Positions 50,844 to 58,437 of a stretch of 64,000 nt of DNA are shown one piece after another; positions within the stretch are counted from its first letter, which is position 1; each line of letters starts with the position of its first letter. Source of the DNA: Streptomyces sp. LaPpAH-108 (GTDB taxonomy: Bacteria > Actinomycetota > Actinomycetes > Streptomycetales > Streptomycetaceae). The notes under the pieces were generated by a model. The model saw only the letters and a program-made list of their open reading frames with translations. It did no database searches and had not been told where the DNA came from. The stretch lies in assembly GCF_000373625.1 (NCBI RefSeq), contig NZ_KB891998.1, forward strand, positions 164,192 to 228,191, read 5' to 3'. A program made the translations under genes and the position numbers.

Positions 50844-52142
50844 TCAGCGCGGGGGTCTCGCCGGCCACCGGTAGTGGTCGGCGACGACCCGTGCCATCGC
50901 CCCCAGGGGGTCGCGGGCCACGTCCTGGGCGGCGAAGAAGACATGACCACGCACCTGCGGACACCGCGCCGCCAGCGTGAGATGCCGGGACAGCTCCGCC
51001 GGGTCCTGCCAGGCCGCGGGCTGTCCTGCGGCACCCGCCTTGTACAGGGCCTCACCGATGTACAGCCGGGTGCGGCTGCCGTCGGCCTGCCGCGCCCACC
51101 AGTCGACGAGCTTCGCGTAGTCGGCGGCCTCGAAGCCGATGTTCCAGTACACCTGCGGCACGAGGTAGTCGATCCAGCCCTCGCGCACCCACTTTCTGGT
51201 GTCCGCGCACAGGTCGTCGTACGTCTGCACGCCCGCCGTGGTGTCCGAGCCGCGCGGGTCGGTCGCGGCGTTGCGCCACACCCCGAAGGGGCTGATGCCG
51301 AACCGGGTGCCGGGGCGTACGCGCCGGATGCCCGCCGCCGTCTCGCGGATCAGCTGGTCGATGTTGGCGCGGCGCCAGTCGGCGCGGGTGGGGAAGCCCG
51401 CGCCGTGGGCCGCGTACGCCGCGTCGTCGTCGAAGGTCTCCCCGGCCACCGGGTACGGATAGAAGTAGTCGTCGAAGTGCACGGCGTCGACGGGGTAGCG
51501 GGCTACGGCGTCGAGCATGGCCTTCTGGACGAAGCGGCGGACCTCCGGCAGGCCCGGGTTGTAGTAGAGCTTGCCGCCGTAGGCGACGGTCCAGTCGGGG
51601 TGGGTGCGGGCCGGGTGCCAGGGGACCAGGCGGGTGGGGTCGGTGTGGTTGGCGACGCGGTACGGGTTGAACCAGGCGTGCAGTTCCAGGCCGCGCGCGT
51701 GGGCCTCCTGTACGGCGGTGGCCAGCGGGTTCCAGCCGGGGTCGGCGCCCTGGGTGCCGGTCAGGTACGCGGACCAGGGCTCGTACGGCGAGGGCCACAG
51801 GGCGTCGGCGGTGGGGCGCACCTGGAAGATCACGGTGTTGAGGCGGTCGCGGACGGCCCGGTCGAGGTGGGCGGTCAGCTCCGCGCGCTGCTCGTCGGGC
51901 GGCAGGCCGGGGCGGGAGGGCCAGTCGCGGTTGGCGACGGTGGCGAGCCAGACGCCGCGCATCTCGGGGCGGGTGTGCGGCACTTGGGCCTGGGCCGACT
52001 GGGCGCCCCGGGCCGCCGCGAGGGCGGTGACGGCCCCCAGCGTGAACGCTCTGCGCGACACGGTCGCCCTCCGCGAGCGGCCACCGGACCCGGGCCCGGA
52101 CTCCGGCCCGGACCCCGGCTCGCACCCCGTGCGCATAGCCAT
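50844..52142 (-). CDS. Secreted GHL10-family glycoside hydrolase-like protein
   Basis: The 432-residue protein has a Tat-type signal (SRRAFTLGAVTALAAARG, cleavage likely near AQA) and a GHL10 domain (PF02638-like): MRGVWLATVANRDWPS, VIFQVRPTADALWPS, GLELHAWFNPYR, VDAVHFDDYFYPYPV with likely acidic catalytic residues, and YLVPQVYWNIGF. It is expected to act outside the cell on a polysaccharide or cell-wall glycan; the substrate is unknown. ATG 52142 was chosen for its G-rich ribosome site. Confidence 0.85.
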   Translation of the reverse strand: MAMRTGCEPGSGPESGPGSGGRSRRATVSRRAFTLGAVTALAAARGAQSAQAQVPHTRPEMRGVWLATVANRDWPSRPGLPPDEQRAELTAHLDRAVRDRLNTVIFQVRPTADALWPSPYEPWSAYLTGTQGADPGWNPLATAVQEAHARGLELHAWFNPYRVANHTDPTRLVPWHPARTHPDWTVAYGGKLYYNPGLPEVRRFVQKAMLDAVARYPVDAVHFDDYFYPYPVAGETFDDDAAYAAHGAGFPTRADWRRANIDQLIRETAAGIRRVRPGTRFGISPFGVWRNAATDPRGSDTTAGVQTYDDLCADTRKWVREGWIDYLVPQVYWNIGFEAADYAKLVDWWARQADGSRTRLYIGEALYKAGAAGQPAAWQDPAELSRHLTLAARCPQVRGHVFFAAQDVARDPLGAMARVVADHYRWPARPPR

Positions 52143-52309
52143 GTCCACCCCCACACGCTCCGAAACCGCCCCATGACGGATCGTCCCGACGGTACGGCTT
52201 GCCCCTACCCCGTCGATCGATCATCGATACTTGGCGGTAACGTGCACGCTCGGAGCAGGCACCGATTCCGGGGGCCCTGCGAGAGTCAAGAACCAGCGAA
52301 GGGGACGAT

Positions 52310-53185
52310 GTGACGGACTTCCGAGCCGGAGACATCTCGCGCGTCGGAGTCGTGGGCTGCGGCCAGATGGGCGCGGGCATCGCGGAGGTGTGCGCCCGGG
52401 CGGGCCTGGACGTGAAGGTCGCGGAGACCACGGGCGACGCCTTGGAGATCGGCCGGACCCGGCTGTACAACTCCCTGACGAAGGCCGCCGAGCGCGGCAA
52501 GATCAGCGAGGAGGAGCGGGACGCGACGCAGGCGCGGCTGAGCTTCACGACCGACCTCGGCGAGTTCGCGGACCGCGATCTGGTGATCGAGGCCGTCGTG
52601 GAGAACGAGCAGGTGAAGACGGAGATCTTCCGCGTGCTCGACCAGGTGGTGACCCGCCCGGACGCGATCCTCGCCTCCAACACCTCCTCCATCCCGCTGG
52701 TGAAGCTGGCGGTCGCCACGTCCCGCCCGGACCACGTGATCGGCATCCACTTCTTCAACCCGGCCCCCGTGCAGAGCCTGGTCGAGCTGATCCCGGCGCT
52801 CACCACCTCCGAGGGCACCCTGAGCCGCGCCCAGATCTTCGCCGAGAAGGTCCTCGGCAAGCACGCGATCCGCGCCCAGGACCGCTCCGGCTTCGTGGTC
52901 AACGCCCTCCTGGTGCCGTACCTCCTCTCCGCGATCCGCATGTTCGAGTCCGGCATCGCCAGCCGCGAGGACATCGACAACGGCATGGAGATGGGCTGCG
53001 CCCACCCGATGGGCCCCCTCAAGCTCTCCGACCTCATCGGCCTGGACACGATCGTCTCGATCGCCAACTCGATGTACACGGAGTACAAGGAGCCCCTGTA
53101 CGCCGCTCCCCCGCTGCTCCAGCGCATGGTGGAGGCGGGCCGCCTGGGCCGCAAGACGGGGTCGGGCTTCTACACGTACGCCTGA
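52310..53185 (+). CDS. 3-hydroxybutyryl-CoA dehydrogenase
   Basis: The 291-residue protein has an N-terminal NAD-binding fold (VGVVGCGQMGAGIAEVCARAG in outline), the NTSSIPL segment, the catalytic His in IGIHFFNPAPVQ and the C-terminal helical domain. It oxidises 3-hydroxyacyl-CoA in fatty-acid/butyrate metabolism. The GTG at 52310 follows GAAGGGG. Its last 85 bp plus the following bases (53113-53197) are repeated at 57212-57296, so the gene is the insertion site of the island downstream. Confidence 0.93.
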   Translation: MTDFRAGDISRVGVVGCGQMGAGIAEVCARAGLDVKVAETTGDALEIGRTRLYNSLTKAAERGKISEEERDATQARLSFTTDLGEFADRDLVIEAVVENEQVKTEIFRVLDQVVTRPDAILASNTSSIPLVKLAVATSRPDHVIGIHFFNPAPVQSLVELIPALTTSEGTLSRAQIFAEKVLGKHAIRAQDRSGFVVNALLVPYLLSAIRMFESGIASREDIDNGMEMGCAHPMGPLKLSDLIGLDTIVSIANSMYTEYKEPLYAAPPLLQRMVEAGRLGRKTGSGFYTYA

Positions 53186-53197
53186 TTCTGGGTTTTC
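53113..53197 (+). repeat. 85-bp direct repeat, left copy (3' end of the dehydrogenase gene)
   Basis: These 85 bp cover the last 24 codons of the dehydrogenase, its TGA and 12 following bases. They are identical to 57212-57296. The left copy completes the functional gene, as expected for an attachment site at the boundary of an integrated element. Confidence 0.9.
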
Positions 53198-53229
53198 GTC
53201 CTCTGGTTTCGCTGACTTCCACAATGAAA

Positions 53230-53268
53230 CTGAGGGCCGCCACCTGTACAGCAGGTGGCGGCCCTCAG
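53230..53268 (+). terminator. Terminator after the dehydrogenase gene
   Basis: A perfect 17-bp stem (53230-53246 and 53252-53268) with a 5-nt loop, 45 bp after the stop and just outside the left repeat. It differs in sequence from the hairpin beyond the right repeat. Confidence 0.9.
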
Positions 53269-53409
53269 TGATCGTCTAGAAGATCAGGGAGTTCTCAGGG
53301 GTTTCGGTGGCGCTTGAAGGGCCGCGAGACCACCTACCAGCGAGCCGGGGCGGCTGGTTCCCTCCAAGGACAAGCTCCTCGCGGGCGCCCCGAAGGAAAC
53401 GAAGCGATC

Positions 53410-53728
53410 GTGAACGTCCGCAGCTTCACCGTCGCCGAGCTGGCGCCCTGTGCGTCCCGCCGGACGACCGGACCAGATCGAGTACTACGAACATCCTCGC
53501 CGACGAGCAAGTCTCCGTGCTCAGGGACACGACGCAGCGCCGCTGCATCTTCCGCGCCCCCGATGACGGCCGCACCTACGCCGTCGAGTACCAGCCCCGA
53601 TCGACACGGGAGACTACGAGGTCGACAGCGAGATGCCCGAGAACCACGGCTGGCACGGCAACATCGTGGAAGCGACCGAGGTGGAGAAGCAGCAGGTCGC
53701 CGTCACCTATTGGACTACCGTGGAGTGA
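53410..53728 (+). pseudogene. Frameshifted small gene in the island
   Basis: A GTG at 53410 with AAGGAA upstream opens MNVRSFTVAELAPC. The coding pattern then moves to another frame (ADEQVSVLRDTTQRRCIFR, then APDDGRTYAVEYQ) and to a third (IDTGDYEVDSEMPENHGW, then HGNIVEATEVEKQQVAV) ending at TGA 53726-53728. The pieces join into one plausible hypothetical protein of about 100 residues of the kind found on actinomycete plasmids and islands. Two frameshifts make it non-functional. Confidence 0.6.
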
Positions 53729-53907
53729 TCAGTCCACGAGCGCCACGCTGACGACGGCCCCGTCGGACATCCCGGCGGGGTTGTGCCATGCCTACAGCAC
53801 GCTGTCGCGCCACACCCTCACGCCGCAAATATCCCCGAAACACCTCACACCGGTCCGTCTGCCCGCAATGATGCCCCCCTCAGCCACCAGCACCAGGGGG
53901 ATAGTCC

Positions 53908-54285
53908 ATGAACACCCGCGCCATCACCGCAGCACTCGGCATCCTCGGCATCCTCGTCCTTAACGGCTGCGCCCAGACCGACAGCACCTCAACGGACGCG
54001 AAGCCGACGACGACCGCCCCCACCAAGTCCAACCACCGACACACCACTGACGAGACCGCCTTCCTCGTCACCACCCGCGCCAAAGTCCCCGAGCTCAACA
54101 AGCTCCCCGACGCTCAGCTGATCGACTTCGGGCACAAAGCGTGCGACGCCATCGACGCCGGCAACAGCCCCATCGCCGTGACATTGAAGGCCGAGGAGGG
54201 GCTACAACTCGGCGACGAGAACTCCGCCTACATCGTCGGCGCAGCAGTGAACACGTTCTGCCCGGAGCACAAGGACGAACTGTGA
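53908..54285 (+). CDS. DUF732-like lipoprotein
   Basis: The 125-residue protein has signal peptide MNTRAITAALGILGILVLNG with lipobox LNGC, then a Thr/Ser/Lys-rich spacer. The C-terminal domain (about 50-122) has FLVTTRAKVPELNKLPDAQL, a mid-domain Cys (HKACDAI) and the ending AAVNTFCPEH, matching DUF732 proteins with two conserved cysteines. The function of the family is unknown. Codon use has more A/T than flanking core genes. The 180 bp before it and the 200 bp after it (to 54492) show no further gene. Confidence 0.7.
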   Translation: MNTRAITAALGILGILVLNGCAQTDSTSTDAKPTTTAPTKSNHRHTTDETAFLVTTRAKVPELNKLPDAQLIDFGHKACDAIDAGNSPIAVTLKAEEGLQLGDENSAYIVGAAVNTFCPEHKDEL

Positions 54286-54492
54286 CGTAGCCGCATTCAG
54301 GTCTGCGCGCCACCCCCGTGAGTCCGGGGTGGCACCCCGCTGTGTGCCCAGATCCTCTCAGCACCGCATTGCGTGCACGGGAGATGCATCGCGCCTCACG
54401 ACGCAACAGATCGACACAACGCGCCCCGTTGCACCCCACCCAGGTTGCCATTCGAGTTGTTGTTTGGGTTTCCGATCGATAGGTTGGCCTTC

Positions 54493-55290
54493 ATGGGGTC
54501 ACAAAAAATCTACTCGAACGCGCCACTCGCGCTGACCGTGGTTGAGCTACGCCACACCACTGCACCGCCTCTCACCGAAGCAGAGCTGTTGACCCTCAAG
54601 AAGCAGCTCAGCGAGGTTTTCCCCCTGGCGCGTCCTGCTGCCGCCGGCCTGAACGTCACAGTGGACTCTGGCGTCCCCGCAGCGCAGCAGTTGTTCAATC
54701 CGCGTTTCATGACCCGGGACAACACGGCTGCAGTCACGTACCGCCAGGACGCCATCGTGGTGGAGACCACTGCGTACAAGCGTAGGAGCGCCCTCCGTGA
54801 GCTCCTACGCCAGGCCGTGGATGCGCGCCAGAGCGTCGCGAAGGCAGACGGGATCACGCGGCTCGGGCTGCGCTATATCAACGAGGTCCGTGCAGATATC
54901 GAGAATTCCGGAGACTGGACCAGGTGGATCTCCCCTGCCCTGACCAGCGTCTCCGGCCTGCACATCAACGACGACAGCCTCACCCAGGCGTGGCAAGGGC
55001 TGGTCGTATTCGGTGACCAGCAGAACGGCGTCGTCCTCCGCCACGGCAACCTCGACGGCTACGCCGTCGCACCGGACGGAGACCTCAGGCGCGTCACAGT
55101 GCCTCCCGGCCCCTTCTACCTTCTCGACCTCGACAGTTTCTGGGAGCCAGCGGACGAAAACCCAACGCTGGACTGGTCCAATATCGAGCCGCACTATGAC
55201 GCGGCCGCCCTGAGCGCCTACGGCCTCTTCGAGCAGCTCATCACCAACGAATACCGCGAGGAGGTCCTGCGTGAGCACCATGAGCACTGA
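54493..55290 (+). CDS. TIGR04255-family protein
   Basis: The 265-residue protein begins MGSQKIYSNAPLALTVVELR and has TRLGLRYINEV (about 122-132). These are the two conserved features of the sporadically distributed TIGR04255 family. The rest is mixed alpha/beta without catalytic motifs I recognise. It is the first of three packed genes, overlapping the next by 20 bp. The family's patchy distribution fits horizontal transfer. Function is unknown; a role in defence or a toxin-antitoxin-like module is inference from context. The upstream 190 bp is A/T-rich and probably holds the promoter. Confidence 0.75.
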   Translation: MGSQKIYSNAPLALTVVELRHTTAPPLTEAELLTLKKQLSEVFPLARPAAAGLNVTVDSGVPAAQQLFNPRFMTRDNTAAVTYRQDAIVVETTAYKRRSALRELLRQAVDARQSVAKADGITRLGLRYINEVRADIENSGDWTRWISPALTSVSGLHINDDSLTQAWQGLVVFGDQQNGVVLRHGNLDGYAVAPDGDLRRVTVPPGPFYLLDLDSFWEPADENPTLDWSNIEPHYDAAALSAYGLFEQLITNEYREEVLREHHEH

Positions 55291-55921
55291 GACCCGGAAC
55301 TCCACCCAGGCCACCCGACCAACCATGATCCTCACCGAACCCAAGTCGCCCACCGAAACCACGGCCCGGCAGCTCACCGAGGAAGCTGGCTCCTTCCGGA
55401 CCCTCACAAGAGGGATCGCCGAGAAGAGCGCCGAGTACCACAAGCACCTCTCCTTCAAGGAATGGCAGAACCGCACCAACCAGCGCGGCCGCCAGGCCCC
55501 CAAGGCCCTCCTCGAAGAGATCGCCGAACTCGGCTTCGCCTGGCGCCACATCGCCAGCATGATGGACGTCAGTGTTCCCGCCGTGCAGAAGTGGCGCCGA
55601 TCTGGCGGCATCACCGGTGAGAACCGCCGGCACCTCGCCAGCATTCTGGCCCTCTGCGACATGATCACCGAGTGCTACCCGGTCGAGGACATCGCCTCCT
55701 GGTTCGAGATGCCCATCTCCTCGCTCGCGCCCGTCACACCCATCGACCTGTTCTCTGAGGGCCGACTCGACCTGGTCCTGGAGTACGCGAACGGCCACGA
55801 GAGCGACAGCGAGAAGATCCTCACCGACTATGACCCCGACTGGCGCGACCGCTACAGCTCCGTCTTCGAGGTCTACCGCGACTCCGACGGCGAGATGTCC
55901 ATTCGCCCCAAGGACGCGTGA
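55271..55921 (+). CDS. Helix-turn-helix protein with possible ParS/MbcA-like C-terminus
   Basis: The protein has 216 residues. A disordered Thr-rich N-terminus (about 1-38) and a helical part lead to a helix-turn-helix (about 82-112: LEEIAELGFAWRHIASMMD then VSVPAVQKWRRSGG). After it, EDIASWFEMPI...PIDLFSEGRLDLVLEY (139-172) resembles the toxin-binding segment of Xre/MbcA/ParS antitoxins (W near the start, P-x-D-L-F-x-x-G later). GTG 55271 and ATG 55280 are both possible and lie inside the upstream gene, implying coupled translation. Confidence 0.65.
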   Translation: MSTMSTETRNSTQATRPTMILTEPKSPTETTARQLTEEAGSFRTLTRGIAEKSAEYHKHLSFKEWQNRTNQRGRQAPKALLEEIAELGFAWRHIASMMDVSVPAVQKWRRSGGITGENRRHLASILALCDMITECYPVEDIASWFEMPISSLAPVTPIDLFSEGRLDLVLEYANGHESDSEKILTDYDPDWRDRYSSVFEVYRDSDGEMSIRPKDA

Positions 55922-55924
55922 TAC

Positions 55925-56632
55925 GTGTCGGACAGGATGGAAGGCCCGAACGCTCCGAAGGAGCTGTACAGAGCGCTCGGCAGCGAAGTGAACCCCGACC
56001 GCCCGATCCTCACTGGCGACGTCTTCGAGAACGTCGACGTCCTCGACACCGACGGCAGCACGACCAAGCGCACCGTCATGATCCTCGACCACCCCTGCTC
56101 GCTGCGTAAGGGCACCAAGCTCGTACCCAGGCTCCTCACTGCCGAGGTCCGCCGCAGCCAGCAGGGGCCCTGGGACGAGGGCTTCCTCAACCGGATGTTC
56201 CTCCCGGCGCCGTTCCCGGGAGCAGACGGTGAGAAGAAGCCGTGCGCGGCCTTCTTCGACTCCTGCTACCACGTATCCCCGGAGCAGCTCGAGGCGGCCA
56301 CTCGCATCGCCTGTCTCACCACTCGCGGCATCAACTTGATGCTGCAGCGCCGCGTCAAGCACTTCAGCCGCGTGACGGTCGCGACCCACAAGTTCAACGA
56401 GGCCAACGCCGGCGTCTTCGAAGAAGCCGACATGCTCGAAGACTGGTGCTTCGAGCGGGAGATCGAGGGCGTAAAACTCTCGGACGCGATCGAGGAGTTC
56501 AACACCTGGATACGCGAAGACAACGGCAGCGGCATGCGCCAGGACCTCCTCAAAGACGACCAGTACCGCAGCTCCGTCCGCCAGGAGATGAACGCCCGAA
56601 TTAAGGAACTCCGCTTGCAGGGCAGGGCGTAG
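55925..56632 (+). CDS. Unrecognised protein with HPCSLR motif, third gene of the island operon
   Basis: The GTG at 55925 gives 235 residues, 3 bp after the upstream stop. Residues about 28-75 look like a small beta domain (ILTGDVFENVDVL, RTVMILDHPCSLRKG; the motif is at 56-61). About 85-160 contains FFDSCYHVSPEQLEAATRIA and a basic helix (LMLQRRVKHFSR). The C-terminal third is acidic and helical. It has no signal peptide or membrane segment. I recognise no family. The conserved-looking His, Cys and Arg could be catalytic or metal-binding, and as the partner of an antitoxin-like protein it is the candidate effector (inference). Confidence 0.6.
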   Translation: MSDRMEGPNAPKELYRALGSEVNPDRPILTGDVFENVDVLDTDGSTTKRTVMILDHPCSLRKGTKLVPRLLTAEVRRSQQGPWDEGFLNRMFLPAPFPGADGEKKPCAAFFDSCYHVSPEQLEAATRIACLTTRGINLMLQRRVKHFSRVTVATHKFNEANAGVFEEADMLEDWCFEREIEGVKLSDAIEEFNTWIREDNGSGMRQDLLKDDQYRSSVRQEMNARIKELRLQGRA

Positions 56633-56635
56633 CAA

Positions 56636-56676
56636 GCCTGTCGCCTTCGCCCCACAGACCAGCGAAGGCGACAGGC
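56636..56676 (+). terminator. Terminator of the three-gene island operon
   Basis: A perfect 15-bp stem (56636-56650 and 56662-56676) with an 11-nt loop begins 3 bp after the last stop codon. It closes the operon. Confidence 0.9.
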
Positions 56677-56764
56677 CACCCCGTATCACGCCAGTGCAAT
56701 GAACTGCGGCACAGCACCCACATGCCGCTGCCACCCTCCTGCCCCATAGCCACATGGAGTACGC

Positions 56765-57046
56765 ATGCCTTCCCCCAGGTCTGCTGACGACAACCAAGGC
56801 GCCAAGGCAGCCAGTGCCGTCCCCGACACCATCCGCGACTGGTACCGAGGCATCCTTCCGCGCTACGGCGGTTCCCCGCGCCGGCCTATCTACCGCGTGG
56901 ACGACGTCCTGTCCGCCAAGCTCGCCCCAAGCCCAACAGGCCCGATCAGCGCGCCCACGCGTAAAACACCGCTTGACGTGCGGCAATCAATGCGCCACGA
57001 TCTTTCGCCGCATCCATGTCCGAAACAGACTCACATACAGGCATGA
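56765..57046 (+). CDS. Short ORF with excisionase-like DNA-binding segment
   Basis: The ATG at 56765 has GGAG nearby and gives 93 residues. About 18-52 (VPDTIRDWYRGILPR, then RPIYRVDDVLSAK) resembles the winged-helix/MerR-like fold of small excisionase and plasmid regulators. The remainder is Pro/Thr-rich and looks like read-through after truncation. It could be the only remnant of the element's recombination genes. Confidence is low. Confidence 0.4.
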   Translation: MPSPRSADDNQGAKAASAVPDTIRDWYRGILPRYGGSPRRPIYRVDDVLSAKLAPSPTGPISAPTRKTPLDVRQSMRHDLSPHPCPKQTHIQA

Positions 57047-57170
57047 TCAAGGCCCCGGAGCTTCCCGCCCGGAGCTTTCGTCATGCCCTACAGCTGCCGC
57101 GGATGGGCCGCTCACCCGCCGGACGTCCCCCACCCCGCTCGGAAGCGCCCACGGGGACATCACGACGCCC

Positions 57171-57296
57171 ACGCCTACTCGATATACGCCGAGTACAAGG
57201 AGCCCCTGTACGCTGCTCCAGCGCATGGTGGAGGCGGGCCGCCTGGGCCGCAAGACGGGGTCGGGCTTCTACACGTACGCCTGATTCTGGGTTTTC
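57171..57296 (+). pseudogene. Duplicated 3' fragment of the dehydrogenase gene
   Basis: The bases from about 57171 match 53061-53197: ACTCGATATACGCCGAGTAC (Gly-less coding for SIYAEYKEPLY), then an 11-bp deletion at 57211, then the exact 85-bp repeat 57212-57296. The deletion shifts the frame, so this is a non-functional gene fragment. Confidence 0.85.
57212..57296 (+). repeat. 85-bp direct repeat, right copy
   Basis: It is identical to 53113-53197 and forms the right boundary of the candidate island. Immediately after it the sequence diverges, and a host terminator hairpin and the core gene order follow. Confidence 0.9.
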
Positions 57297-57311
57297 CTCC
57301 AGCACCACTTT

Positions 57312-57348
57312 CGAGGGCCGCGCACTGGGTTTCCAGGGGCGGCCCTCG
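57312..57348. terminator. Bidirectional terminator beyond the right repeat
   Basis: CGAGGGCCGC (57312-57321) pairs with GCGGCCCTCG (57339-57348) around a 17-nt loop. It probably was the original terminator of the dehydrogenase gene and also serves the leftward phosphotransferase gene. Confidence 0.7.
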
Positions 57349-57403
57349 ATGGCGTTCGGCGGCGGATGTCCGGGCTCAGCCGGGCGTGTCCCAGCCGTCG
57401 CGG

Positions 57404-58210
57404 TCAAGTGCCGTGCGGATCCGGCCCAGCCACTCGGTGCCCAGCCGTCGGCCGTCCGGGAACTGGTCGTCCCGGTCCCATCGCCAGGACGAGGGTCCGG
57501 CACCGGCGCAGCAGGACGTGATCGACACCCGGGTAGTGCGCCCCGACCTCCTCGGGCGCGTGGGCGAGATCGAACTCGACGGGGCCGCGGCAGCATGTCT
57601 CGAAGTCGATGAACAGCGGGCCGTCCGGTGTGGCGAGCACGTTGCCGGGGTGCGGCTCTCCGTGCAGCAGCTGCTCGGTTCCCCCGTGCTCGGCGACCGC
57701 TCGTCCCAGCCGCCGTAGCGTGTTGCCCAGCAACTCCCGGTCCGCGTCGGCGAGTTCGGGGGTGCGGGCGTGATCCGCGACGAGTCGTCGGGCCTGTTCG
57801 ACGCGGTCGGTGAAGCGGGGCGCCGGTGCGTCGAGAGCGCGCAGGCCGACGTGCAGGCGCTGGAGGACGTGGGCGTAGTCGGCGGGTGGGATCTCGCGCG
57901 GTGCCATGGGCGGGTAGTACGTCCACAGCGTGACCACGAAGCCGCCGCGCTCATGGACGGCGGGCTCCGGTCCGGGCGCGAGAGCGGCCACCGGGCACCC
58001 CGATCGGGCGAGGCCCCGGGCCAACTCGACCTCGAATCGGGCCACTTGCCGCGTCTCGGGGGCCACCCGGGCCACGATGTCGCAGGGCAGCAGGCGCAGA
58101 GTGAGCTTGTTCGAGTCGTGCAGCACGATCGCGTCGTGGGCGGTCAGACCGAGCGACGAGGCGGCCGACAGGGCGGCGGCCACCGCGCGTCGAAGCTCCG
58201 GCGTCTGCAT
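57404..58210 (-). CDS. APH-family phosphotransferase, probably frameshifted near its 3' end
   Basis: ATG 58210 opens a kinase-like protein with the APH catalytic loop QLLHGEPHPGNVLATPDG and FIDFETCCRGPVEFDLA. After VLLRRCRTLVLAM (about 57480) the frame continues with low-quality sequence to 57404. The next frame reads WRWDRDDQFPDGRRLGTEWL, then GRIRTALDRDGWD, to TGA 57376, which is the usual end of this family. A small deletion (not a multiple of 3) is therefore likely. It may be inactive, or a sequencing error. The substrate is unknown. Confidence 0.7.
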   Translation of the reverse strand: MQTPELRRAVAAALSAASSLGLTAHDAIVLHDSNKLTLRLLPCDIVARVAPETRQVARFEVELARGLARSGCPVAALAPGPEPAVHERGGFVVTLWTYYPPMAPREIPPADYAHVLQRLHVGLRALDAPAPRFTDRVEQARRLVADHARTPELADADRELLGNTLRRLGRAVAEHGGTEQLLHGEPHPGNVLATPDGPLFIDFETCCRGPVEFDLAHAPEEVGAHYPGVDHVLLRRCRTLVLAMGPGRPVPGRPTAGHRVAGPDPHGT

Positions 58211-58327
58211 CCTCCGCACCGTACCAACACCCCGTGGAGGAGCGCCGCCGGGAAAAGGGCTGGCCGGAGCCCTGGTCGAGCTGGTAGTTTGCGGGAGACC
58301 GTGGCTTGGACTGAGGAGGTGACACCC

Positions 58328-58381
58328 ATGAACGCTGTAGTGAGGTGGGTGCTCCCTCTGTGTGTCACGGTGTGCGACTGA
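58328..58381 (+). CDS. 17-codon ORF with a strong ribosome site before a GNAT gene
   Basis: ATG 58328 encodes MNAVVRWVLPLCVTVCD and is preceded by TGAGGAGGTGACACCC, a near-perfect Shine-Dalgarno sequence. The stop is 56 bp before the GNAT start. The length, position and two Cys codons suggest a regulatory leader peptide; a short membrane peptide is possible. Confidence 0.45.
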   Translation: MNAVVRWVLPLCVTVCD

Positions 58382-58437
58382 TCCAGGTGTCGTCGGGAGC
58401 GTCTGTTCGACAAGGCATTCCTGAAAGGCGAACACCT

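Larger units (their letters stand above)
53113..57296. mobile_element. Candidate 4.1-kb genomic island in the 3' end of the dehydrogenase gene
   Basis: The interval is bounded by an exact 85-bp direct repeat (offset 4,099 bp) and contains genes with more A/T third positions than either flank. It has a broken gene, a lipoprotein, a three-gene operon and a truncated DNA-binding-like ORF. Integrative elements often carry a copy of the host gene's 3' end. No integrase, relaxase or replication gene is visible, so this would be a decayed or satellite element. A simple tandem duplication followed by insertion is the alternative. Confidence 0.6.

Noticed and set aside
53198..57211. Integrase, transposase or relaxase in the island
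   Set aside because: None of the frames shows a tyrosine or serine recombinase, DDE transposase or relaxase motif; only a short excisionase-like fragment is possible.
53113..57296. Insertion sequence with terminal inverted repeats
   Set aside because: Boundaries are direct, not inverted, repeats of a host gene and no transposase is present.
57404..57480. Programmed frameshift in the APH-family gene
   Set aside because: No slippery heptamer or downstream structure is seen at the junction; deletion or sequencing error is simpler.
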